Positions 13,191 through 23,255 of a stretch of 64,000 bases of DNA are shown here, in pieces; position 1 is the stretch's first letter, and each line of letters begins with the position of its first letter. The notes under the pieces were generated by a model. That model was not told the origin of the DNA. It saw nothing but the letters and a program-made list of their open reading frames with translations, and made no database searches. The position numbers were made by a program, and so were the translations under genes. The stretch comes from Ignelater luminosus (taxonomy: Eukaryota > Arthropoda > Insecta > Coleoptera > Elateridae). Location: the NCBI GenBank assembly GCA_011009095.1, contig VTPC01091305.1, positions 1 to 64,000 on the forward strand. Reading direction: 5' to 3'.

Positions 13191-16100
13191 AAAAGGAGAA
13201 GAAAGAAGGCGTCACAATACTAACAAGTAATCTTTCAATCTTGCAACTTCAGGAGGGACCGAAGTGTCCAAAGGGTTACGAAAAAACACGTCAGAGCATG
13301 CATGAGCACGGAGACACAAGGGGGCTGAACTGGCTTCTATAAAGACAAATCTACCAGTAGAAAGTAACTTTAGAACAGATATCTGATCAAAATAATTTAG
13401 TTGTGGTAGTCAAGCTGTAAAATATTCGAACCTGTTTTGATGTATTAAGAACACATTTGACCAATTGGGCCTCGTGCCCATGTAAGCGTTAGAGCCAATC
13501 TCAGAGTTAGGCTCTACAGAACTCACTGAGAGCCACCTACACCTACACCTTTCTGCAATTTTGGTAAACATCTCTCTGTTTGTTGCCGTTCTGTAAGCAC
13601 GTGTCCTTTCTTTAGTTGCCTAAGCAGTTCTTTTCTGGCTCCAAAGTGTCTTGTACCAAATCGAAAAAATAGTTCCAGTGGATAGTCAAAAACATTTTTC
13701 TGGACCGATGAAGGATACTCATATTGAAAGTGGTAGATCTTTTCTTTTTGAAAGTGTTTGGGTAAGCTTTAATGATTTAATAATAATTTAATCATATACC
13801 TTAGGTCTCAAGGTATCATAAAGGAAATGTTTGGTGTCTCAGGCATTAAGAACGTAGCCTTGTTTCAGAATAAACTATTTACTTTTTTTTCTCTTTATAA
13901 AGTTGGGTACAACGGTGCAAATGAGTTCATGTAGAGAATCTATTCCTGGGGGCAATGTTACCTCAGTTACATACATCCTGTTACATGTGACACTTGTCGC
14001 TGTTATCGTAGCAACAAAAAGTCAAATATTGCCTAAAACAATAAGCTCTTGGTATACTGCAGATTAACTAGAAAATAACCTTCTACAATTTCTATCAGAA
14101 GTCGTCAGATGTCTGCAATACATCTGGACGTACATAGTATCACATGTTTGCCAATATTCTTCTATGGGCCTAAATAAATAAATGAATTGGAAGATTTTTC
14201 TTCCATTACAATGCTGTGCTACTAATTGTAAGTACGGCTCTTCACTAGGGACCTAGTATCCATTAGATTTAACATAGTTGGTCAAACAGGGCCGTAACAC
14301 AGGAATATAGAAATGCGCGCATAACATGCCAAAATGAGTGACATAAATAAATCTAAAAAATACAGTAAAGGATGTTAACATACTTTTGCACGCAGGCTGA
14401 TACTCTTGTCAAGACGCCAAGGTCAAAGCATACGCTCGCTATTTATCCGAGTCTATTAAGACTATAAATCAATATGTAGTACCTTGAGTTTTAATCAAAC
14501 AGACTGTTTAAAGAACTCTCTAGAAAAATACAAACTCTTTGTTCAAAATGGACAGAAGATCTATCGCTAGTGTCATAAATCACTTATTTTAATTTTATCA
14601 CATTTTGATAGTAAAGTTATTACAGACAATGCAGAAAGAGCCAAGAATTCGCTAAGCAGCATATTATATCGTAATTAACAAATAAATTCTAGTAGGTATT
14701 GCTGTTAACTCCATGCTGCAAATGATACATTACGAAACACATTTAGGGAAGACCGATCTCACGCAACGACGACCGCAACTAATCAGCTAAGTCACTTACC
14801 AATGCTGCTATCCATCCAAAAGTAAATAGTAGCTAATTCGGATTTTTAATTTTTAAAGTTCTGGTTAAGTGACAATTTCGTATCACTCTTCAAAAGTAAT
14901 CCGTATCACTTTTTTATTTTAAATGATAATTAAGAAATACTCTGTTAAGTTTGTGGAATTTGTAATTTTTTGTAATTAATCTTATTAACTCTTTATCCTA
15001 CATTATTGCTTAAATATCTTACAGACGACACAATTTGTTTCTTAGCTGGTAAAAACTTTTATGGCAACAATTAATCTAATTACGCTTGAGTCTTTTCCTG
15101 AGCATTAGCAACTGGTAGAAATTTTGTATTTTCTAAACCATAAGAAGTGTATTTTAAGATGATTACAATTTCGTAAAATACAATATAGGTGGTTTTTTGC
15201 TTAAGCGTTAACTGATGACCAAATAACAGAAAATAATAAAGACATCATTAGAAAAGTTAAAAAAATTGTTTCTAAATACAATATCTTTACACACCAGCAG
15301 GTGCTTTTCTTTTTAACTTTTTATTTACAATTAATTTAATTTACAATCAAGTGTCCACCTCCAAGGCAACCGATCGATGCTAATCCGGTGCATTTTAGTA
15401 GTTCCGGTATTTTAATGTAATAGTATCTAAATTTCAACATTAAAGTACAAAAACTTAAATAAATCATAAGCAATAAATAACTGTATAACACAGCACGAGT
15501 AAACTTTATAAATGGAGTAAAAGAGCCATCAAAAAATGAATCGCCAATTTTAATTATCTCAAACCTGTTGCTACTGTGACTGATTAACAGTTATAACAAC
15601 CCTTCATCCAAAACTCTTAATTTCTCTTTTTCTGTTTTTATAAAATATCAAGATGAAAATGCGTAATTAAGTTCTTTTTTGTCTTCAATGTTGGTTTCAT
15701 CTTATTCTAAGGCAGTAATATTAATCGTCTCGAAAGCTCTGCTAACTGGCACAATCAACAGGTCGAAACTATGTAATTATTTAAGATGTGTTGAATCTTA
15801 GTTAGGTAATTTGCATAATCTTATTACTAAGGTAAAACACAATAATTGCGTTGGTTATGTTTACTGCTATCAATAACAAGTTGTTAAACACAAAATAATA
15901 TTGAGCTATACCTGGATGACACAAACTTTTTTAGTTTCTTTTTAGTTCTTGTAAATCAAAAGCTAGCATTAATGTGCGTTTAATTCAATCTAAACAGAAA
16001 ATATTAGATACTACCTCTACTTACAGTTAAAAGATAAACGTTGTCTTGTAACATCATGTTCTGTCACGAAGTTGTAACCTAGCGGAATATATGTTTTCTA

Positions 16101-18990
16101 ATTTACATCACAAATGCCACCCTTGTTAATCAGATCGTATTAGTGAAACCTGGTGAACCGCAAGCCCCAAGCAACACCCTTTCGGTTGACCTTTTTAGAG
16201 ATGGATGGCCCAACAAAAGCAACCAAAGTATTGTACATGATGAACTGGGGCAACCAATATACAAGTTCAGATTGATTTTATTTATCCAGGATTGGGTTCA
16301 GAATTTGATTGATTGATTGGTTATATCGGGAGTCGATCATCCATCATATTGACGCTCTTTTGTTTACTTAATGCCAACCCTTAATCGGAGTTCCGAAGGG
16401 TTATTTAAACAAATTTTAGATCGAGAGTTTTATTTGTCCCTTACGTTTTGAACATATTGTAGTCGGAAAACTGGAAACATTTACAAATATTTACGCTTGA
16501 ATATGAAAAGAAGAAAGAGATTGCGAGTGGGCAACAGAGAACGGGATAGAAAGTTAAGAGTCGATACGTGTTTAAATTTAACTTGTCCCCGAAATTACAC
16601 TGCGACACGAAAATGATACAAAAGGGCGCGTCGGAGATTGTTGAGAAAGCTCTGCAAGGAACAATATACGGGAGGATGTAATTTATATAAAATGATGGAA
16701 ACGGCAGTGCAAAAGGTTAATCGCGGTCTCTTTTCTAAATTGGAATTTGCGGAATATTGTTCATCAAAATTAAACAAAATAGGGAATCAAATGGGGTGCA
16801 TATAAATTAGTGCTATTGTGTTGAGATAATTATTTTTATTGCCGGAAATAGTCGATGATGATGAAGTCCTTTTGTTTTGTTTAAATTTGATATTTATTTC
16901 AGACAATACATATAAATAAGATTAATTAAGCGAGGAACGAGTTTGTAATAAACTAATTGTTCATGTCTGAGAACACAGCTTTTGAATTCTACTTATTGTT
17001 AGTAACTACCTTGATTCTTAAAAAAGCAAGATTATAAATTTATAATTCAATGAGGACTTTTTGTATGCAATGCAACATATTTTCTGAAACAAGAATAATT
17101 AACAAAAAATTCTATTAACTATTGGTTTTGTGTTAAATGATGCTTAAGAGAAGAAAGATTGCCTTTTTAGTTATATGTGTCTCTGAAATGAATAGAAGTA
17201 TTCATACAGCAGATTCCTAATTCGACATTAAACCTGGTGTCCTATATACAGTACATAGGTGATCACATTAATAGAAACAGTTCAATTTTCTTCTAATAAT
17301 TCCTATGTGGAAACACACATGGAGCTTTTAAAGAAACGTGAAAATATCTGACATATTTGACAATACGTAAGATTAGGTTCGCACGTCAAGAAGAAAGGTT
17401 TATCAATTTCAATACCCACACTATTGATAATTTCTATTAGGCTATCGACTATATTCAGTAAAAGATACCTTTCGAAGAAACTCCCTTCATTAGTATTTCT
17501 GATGTAACAAAAAGCGTTTGTGGTAGTTTGGAGTAGTAAAAGTATTAGCTATACGACATAACCTTAATCTTCCAAAAGCTGCGCAGATTAAATTTACTTT
17601 ATGTAATATAACTACAAATACATAAGTCACACTCACTTGTAACTTATACTTTAGAACACACTATGAGAGGCATATTTTCATACATGCCCTTTAATGTTTC
17701 CATGGCGCATAACGTTTGGCGAATAATTTTTACAGCAATAAACCATGGATAGGATTTTTATTCAAAACGAGATAAAGCATTAAACTTCAATGCTAAGATA
17801 AAATACTCGTGACTGATATCCATCCCTTCATGGCATTGAATTTAGTTTCAATCTGAAGTACTAAGTCTCATTGATTAAGCTTTAAGCTACACGTATCTTC
17901 TCATGCTACAGATTAGATTCCTTACATCTAACCATAAGACTAATTTATTTTTATACAATCGATATTACAGGTTGACTTAATGCATATATCTAATGTAAAT
18001 ACATAATTGATGGTAGAGTTTAATTAATTTACCTGCGTATATTTAGCAATCTAACATTTCTAGTTGTGTATTTAGCAGTATTTACTTTAATCTATGCTTT
18101 ACATTTTAGAGGGTTCAAAGTTTAATTAATTTATTTACTTTAAACAAATCTGACATATTGTGTAAGATGTTTAAAGAAGATTTACTCATTTTCTGCAAAG
18201 ATCTCCGTAAAAGAGGTAAAGATAAAATAATAGAAAAGTTTAATTAAAGATTCGGTGACTTAAACGCCAGTAGACCAATCATTCCCATAGTACAGAGTAG
18301 TTCTGAAGAACAATCTGCAATTAAATCCTGTGGTGTTAAACATAGTCAGCCAAAGGCATTTATCAATAAACTCAAAGCACCTAAAATTATAAGCTAACCT
18401 AGGTTAGAATAACCCTGCAATATAACGTTAATCAATGATGGCAGCTAATAAGATACAATGATCTTGAGTAACTGTTCCTCAAGAATTCTTGAAGGAGAGC
18501 TGAGTGCAAAGAAGAGTATGGGCTAAATTAGTTTTAAGCTCCAAAAACTCGATAATCAGATTGATAAGGAAGTGATAATCAAACAGCTGTTATAATACTA
18601 TGACTCATCTGTTATTGAGAAAGGTATAAGAGAAATGTCCAAACAGTTGCAGACCTTTTGAAAATCCTGAAAAACTCTCAGATTTTGGACAATGTAGACA
18701 CAAAGAAAAACGTAGAATTTGTTTAGGGAAATCTTATGGTAATGCTAGTAACAAGCAGAGTCAAGACAATAACAGAAATAGCAGGAATAAATATAACAGA
18801 AATCCACAACAAACAAATATTCATCAAGCAATGTGTTAGAACAATATATCTTAGTGTTTCATCTTCAACTCAACGTAATTTCAAGAATTAAACAGATTCA
18901 TCTTCTTTCAATTTATTTTGTATTTAATTTTATCCTAGAAACATTCAATTTAATACAAACACAATTTATTTTACAATTAAATGAAATACT
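13190..18990. other. long AT-rich stretch, no gene recognised
   Basis: No coding region can be supported over most of this. From 16,380 to 16,780 the sequence is somewhat less AT-rich but has no identifiable product. Near 18,700-18,840 there is a short frame rich in Asn, Gln and Arg (NNRNSRNKYNRNPQQ) after a run of decayed sequence. It resembles the basic, Asn-rich region of some retroelement Gag proteins, but on composition alone this is weak. Confidence 0.35.
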
Positions 18991-18996
18991 CAAATA

Positions 18997-19027
18997 AAGG
19001 GTTTTCCAATAAGAGGTGTTATTTTGA
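18997..19027. repeat. left terminal inverted repeat of DD41D element
   Basis: Identical by eye to the reverse complement of 20271-20301 over 31 bp, with TA outside. Confidence 0.95.
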
Positions 19028-19110
19028 ATAGCCCGCTATCTCGGTAGATGTCACTTTTGAAGCTATCATTTTTTGACATTTGACAAGTAGAAACTACGCC
19101 ATTAATAAAT

Positions 19111-20196
19111 ATGGAACGATACACGCTTCAACAACGCATTGAAATTATTAAAATTCACTATAAAAATGGTGAAAATTTGGCAGAGACGGTTCGTAAAACT
19201 CGAACATTTTTGGGTCACCGTGAAGCACCTTGTCGGACCGCAATACAGAAATTGGTGAAAAAATTCGAGCTCTTGGGACAAGTTAGTGATGTGAAGAATA
19301 AAACCCGTGCACGTCGCTCAAGAACAGCCGAGAATATTGCTGTTGTAGCCGAAAGTGTTAAAGAAAACCCAGGTTTGTCCATTCCTCGTCGTTCTTTGGA
19401 ATTAGCCATTCCACAAACGTCATTACACCGTATTTTGCATAAAGATTTGGGTCTTAAGGCTTATAAAGTCCAGTTAACACAAGAACTCAAGCCGGCCGAT
19501 CATCAACAACGTCGTGTCTTTGCTGATTGGGTCGTTGAAATGCATGAAAATGATCCAGAATTCCATCGAAAAATCATCTTGAGTGATGAGGCCCATTTCC
19601 ACCTCGGTGGCTTCGTCAACAAGCAAAATTGTCGGATCTGGGGCTCAGAAAATCCAAGAGTTATTGTTGAAAAGTCTCTCTATCCTCAACGTGTGACTGT
19701 TTGGTGCGGTTTATGGTCCGGCGGAGTCATCGGACCTTACTTTTTCGAAAATGAGGCTGGAGCAACAGTTACGGTGACTGGATTGCGCTATCGAGAGATG
19801 ATTAACGATTTTTTATGGCCGGAATTGGATGGTATTGATCTGGACAACGTTTACTTTCAACAAGACGGCGCTACGTGCCACACAAGCAACGAAACCATTG
19901 ATCTTTTACGGAAAAAGTTTCCGGACCGTGTTATCTCTCGAAGAGGTGATCACAATTGGCCACCGAGATCTTGTGATTTAACACCTTGCGACTTCTTTCT
20001 TTGGGGCCACGTGAAAGAGAAGGTCTACGCCAACAGCCCAGCGTCGATTCAAGACCTCAAAGATGGAATTCGTGAGGCTATCGAGGACATAGGGCAGCCA
20101 CTTTGCGATTTGGTTATGGAAAATTTCATGAAAAGGATATTGTCCTGTAAGCGTGGTCGTGGTGGTCATTTGCCTGATGTTATTTTCCACTATTAA
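19111..20196 (+). CDS. DD41D Tc1/mariner-superfamily transposase, full length
   Basis: A 361-aa transposase that would cut the element out and insert it at TA sites. The N-terminus (MERYTLQQRIEII, to about residue 55) is a helix-turn-helix of the DUF4817 type. It is followed by a basic linker (KTRARRSRT) and a second helical region (LSIPRRSLELAI-PQTSLHRIL). The catalytic DDE-type domain has ILSDEAHF (Asp159), FQQDGATCH (Asp252) and RSCDLTPCDFFLWGH (Asp294). The 41 residues between Asp252 and Asp294 give the DD41D pattern described for rosa/Visitor elements, unlike the 34-residue spacing of mariner. There are no stops or frameshifts. The gene starts 84 bp inside the left repeat and ends 75 bp before the right one, leaving little room for anything else. 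Confidence 0.95.
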   Translation: MERYTLQQRIEIIKIHYKNGENLAETVRKTRTFLGHREAPCRTAIQKLVKKFELLGQVSDVKNKTRARRSRTAENIAVVAESVKENPGLSIPRRSLELAIPQTSLHRILHKDLGLKAYKVQLTQELKPADHQQRRVFADWVVEMHENDPEFHRKIILSDEAHFHLGGFVNKQNCRIWGSENPRVIVEKSLYPQRVTVWCGLWSGGVIGPYFFENEAGATVTVTGLRYREMINDFLWPELDGIDLDNVYFQQDGATCHTSNETIDLLRKKFPDRVISRRGDHNWPPRSCDLTPCDFFLWGHVKEKVYANSPASIQDLKDGIREAIEDIGQPLCDLVMENFMKRILSCKRGRGGHLPDVIFHY

Positions 20197-20270
20197 CGGC
20201 ATACCTTCCTCTTTATAATGAAATAAACATCCGATCATTTATATTAAAAAATGGCACTTTTCTTTGAATA

Positions 20271-20301
20271 TCAAAATAACACCTCTTATTGGAAAACCCT
20301 T
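20271..20301. repeat. right terminal inverted repeat of DD41D element
   Basis: Inverted partner of 18997-19027, followed by TA at 20302-20303. Confidence 0.95.
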
Positions 20302-20303
20302 TA

Positions 20304-21235
20304 CAATTATAAAAAATGCAACGAATAAAGAAATCTTAATAATAAGAATGATACTAACAAAAGTCTCTGGTATATGTATAGCAAACTATTTACCAGTTTA
20401 AAAAGGTAACAGCACTTGTACGAACAGTTCATGGAGAAGACTATTGAAAAAATTTATTGAAAGAAGAAAATCAAAGCTCTAGCAAAGAAGAGTTAGTTCA
20501 AGACAACATACAAAATGAAGATAACTGTTTAACTTGAGTTTACAAATGACACAGAATTTGATAAATTAACTGATGAGTTTACAGAATACTTAACAAGCAT
20601 TATTGAGACTCTGCCGGAACCAAAACACCCTTTCTGAAAGTACTATGAAAAGCTTGCAAAAATAAGAAGCATAACTAGGGAAACAAACCACTTCTCAATA
20701 CAAATCCTCAAAGAACAGCAAAACGGTAAAAAAAAGACTAAAACAGCTTATTATGATTACCAACTCACACAATTTCTTTATTATGTTAGGAAAGTTTTAG
20801 AAAATGGTAAAAACGAAAGCTGCAGGGTACTTCAAAAATAAATTTAATGAAAAGAATGAAAAAGTATACATATTATAGATCCAAATTGACACAGGTAAAT
20901 TAATTAATTATAAACGGAAAATTACAGAAGAGGAAGTAAAAAATGCTATCAAGGGTATTGGTGTAGATCTTTACCCAGTCCTGGCAGGGTATCAATAAGA
21001 TATATCAAATGTCATCCGTATATTGTAACGAAGTTACTGAGACTTTTATAAATTAAAGAACCATTTCTATGAGAATTATAATTTATTTACAAATTTATTC
21101 TTGTTTATCCGTACATTGTATACGCCGGCCAGCTTATCCGGTCATCCATGTGGTGCCGATTGATAGCGTCTGCTATGTTGCATTTAATATTCGTATATTA
21201 ATATTTAAGTTATAAACCGTTTAAAAAGTAATTTT
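20304..21235 (+). other. decayed coding-like sequence of unknown origin
   Basis: Between about 20,540 and 20,840 one plus-strand frame stays protein-like for roughly 100 codons with one stop (segments such as TEFDKLTDEFTEYLTS and KTKTAYYDYQLTQFLYY). A later stretch (KITEEEVKNAIKGIGVD, near 20,920-20,970) faintly recalls the start of LINE reverse transcriptases. I cannot assign a family. The DD41D element may have inserted into this older repeat. Confidence 0.25.
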
Positions 21236-22123
21236 CCAATTAATATATTAGAGTACTGTTAAAGATCGTCCAAAAACGGGCAGACCTAAAGCTCTAAATA
21301 ATGAACAACTTGAGAATATAATGTTTGCTGTCGTGAAAAATCCACATGTTTCTGTTCGACAAATCGATCGTGAACATACTTTGAAAAAATCCACTGCACA
21401 CGAAGTTCTAAGAAAGGAGAAGTGGCATCCGTATAAACCTTGTATAGTTCAAGAACTATTAGAAGATGATTTAAATCGAAGATTGCAATTTTGCGAAGAA
21501 ATAACACATAGGCTTCAGGAAAATGCAAATTTTCATAAAAATATCCTCTTCACTGATGTGGCAACGTTTTGTTTGAATGGTACTATTAACAAACAAAACA
21601 CGCGCTACTGGTCTTCGCTAAATCCTGGCGGGTAGGTAAAAGGGCACACCCAATATCAGCAGAAAGTCAATGTCTGGGCAGGAATTATTGGAACCTAAAT
21701 TTTAAGACCTTTTTTTATAGAACATAATTTAACAGCGGATGCTTATTTAGATTTTTTAAGATTTGACTTAGTTCCTGCTTTAGCTGTTCTATTTCCTAAT
21801 GAACTAGATCCAGATGTACTCCATAACAGAATATGGTTGCAAAAAACGGGGCTCCTCCTCATTTCGGAATTAATGTCCGACAGTTTCTTGATAATACTTT
21901 CCCTTATCGATGGATAGGCAGAAGAGGTGCAGTAGAATGGCCAGCTCGCTCGCCGGATTTAAGTCCACTTGATTTATGTCGATATGCCTAAAGATATTGA
22001 AACTGTAAAAGACCGTATTAGAACAGAGATTAGAGCTATCACACCAGAAACGATTCAAAATGCAGTAAACGAATTTGAAAGACGACTTTATCATTTCCAA
22101 GCTGTGAATGGTGCACACTTTTT
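21236..22123 (+). pseudogene. decayed DUF4817/DDE_3-type transposase
   Basis: A broken transposase reading left to right in at least two frames. It lacks its N-terminus. The helix-turn-helix linker appears first (DRPKTGRPKALNNEQLENI), then HEVLRKEKWHPYK, RRLQFCEEI, and the first catalytic region LFTDVATFCLNG, where the usual Glu after Asp is Val. A stop follows NPGG near 21,632. VNVWAGIIGT and FIEHNLTADAYLDFL come next. The second Asp region is frameshifted (QKTGLL in one frame, DGAPPHFG-like in another), then WPARSPDLSPLD carries the third Asp. The C-terminal helices (RTEIRAITPETIQNAVNEF) end near 22,123. Several stops and frameshifts make it non-functional. Confidence 0.85.
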
Positions 22124-22144
22124 AAATTCAAAACCTCGAAGTTT

Positions 22145-22245
22145 TGATTTTAAAAACCCCCAAAGAAAGAAATCAGGTGGGGTAAGATCAGGAGATCTAG
22201 CCGGCCATTCCATTGGACCACGTTTTCCTATTCATTTATAAGATC
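22145..22245 (-). pseudogene. antisense scrap of a second DDE transposase
   Basis: On the minus strand this short segment reads GKRGPMEWPARSPDLTPP followed by DFFLWGFLK, the region around the third catalytic Asp of a DDE_3-type transposase. It faces the plus-strand transposase that ends about 20 bp upstream, and is more intact in this motif than its neighbour. It is too short to be more than a rearranged fragment. Confidence 0.75.
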
Positions 22246-22526
22246 AGACTTCATCTAAGTATTCTCTAAAACAAAGTGAATAATGTAGGTGCACCATCAT
22301 ATTGATACCAGACATTAAAACATTAAAATTATTGCTGAATTTAGAAGAAAATCTACTCATTATTTCTTGCTAAAAAATAAGAGGTTCCATTAAAAAAAAG
22401 TCGACGACGTCATAGGTCACAGAGCAGTAAACTAAAAAATTAAAATTAACGTCCATAAAATCCGGAGAGAAAAAATAAAATTGACGTGTCCGAGCTTTTC
22501 TTCCAAACAGCGATAATAAAAAAAAT

Positions 22527-22772
22527 ATGATAATTATTCCTTACTTTATTTACAATCAAACCGAATCAGTACATGAAGAGAGATATAAAATTTATGAATC
22601 CACCATTTCACACTACAGAACGAAATTTCAAGTAAAGAATATTAGAGTAATCGGCCTTATATTTGGATCTCGTGAGACTTTGGTTAAATATTATATAGAA
22701 TTTCGAAAGAAGTTTAATTTACCTAAATCTCTAGATCAAGAAATAGTTAAAGCACTTTACAAATTCATCTAG
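22527..22772 (+). pseudogene. possible C-terminal fragment of a LINE-type pol
   Basis: An 81-codon open frame (ERYKIYESTISHYRTKFQ, then VIGLIFGSRETLVKYYIEF). The layout of a helical segment, a hydrophobic strand and a Gly-Ser turn resembles sequence found after the reverse transcriptase in some non-LTR retrotransposons. I see no reverse transcriptase motif nearby, so the assignment is weak. It could be an unrelated ORF. Confidence 0.25.
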
Positions 22773-23255
22773 TATTAAGAAATCATTTACTATATGGGAC
22801 AAAGCTAATAATTTCTAGGTATGTAAATTGAAGTGATCTGTTATAGTATACTGTATTAATATTTTCAAGTACTTTAAATAATATTAATAATTTATGTAGT
22901 AAATTACACTTAATGTTTGATAAACTGTGTCAGAGTGGCAATCCAATATTATATCGGGCAGTTATTCAATAGAGAAATTATATATATGCTACAGCATAAA
23001 ATGAAACAATTAGAAGAATGTGCAGAGCTTCACAATAGTAAAACTAGACTAATAGTATTACATTTCATAACAGAAGAAGGAATGCACGGTAAGAAAATAC
23101 TTCATGGAACTTGCAACGCTGCACGTTTATTAAACGTACTATGATATGCAAATAATATGTCACTGTGTTACTCAATTTATAAACTTGCAAATATTTTTAT
23201 TTTCAGTTATTTGTAAATGTATTTATTTTACACATTCTTTGTAACTTATTTATTA
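22773..23255. other. no gene recognised
   Basis: AT-rich. One 75-codon open frame (22917-23144, plus strand) has no motif I recognise. Confidence 0.35.

Larger units (their letters stand above)
18997..20301 (+). mobile_element. intact DD41D (rosa/Visitor-type) Tc1/mariner element
   Basis: A 1,305-bp element with perfect 31-bp inverted repeats (18997-19027 and 20271-20301), beginning AAGGGTTTTCCAATAAGAGG. TA flanks it on both sides (18995-18996, 20302-20303). One uninterrupted transposase gene fills it. Perfect ends and an open gene make it the best candidate in this window for a recently or currently active transposon. Confidence 0.95.
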
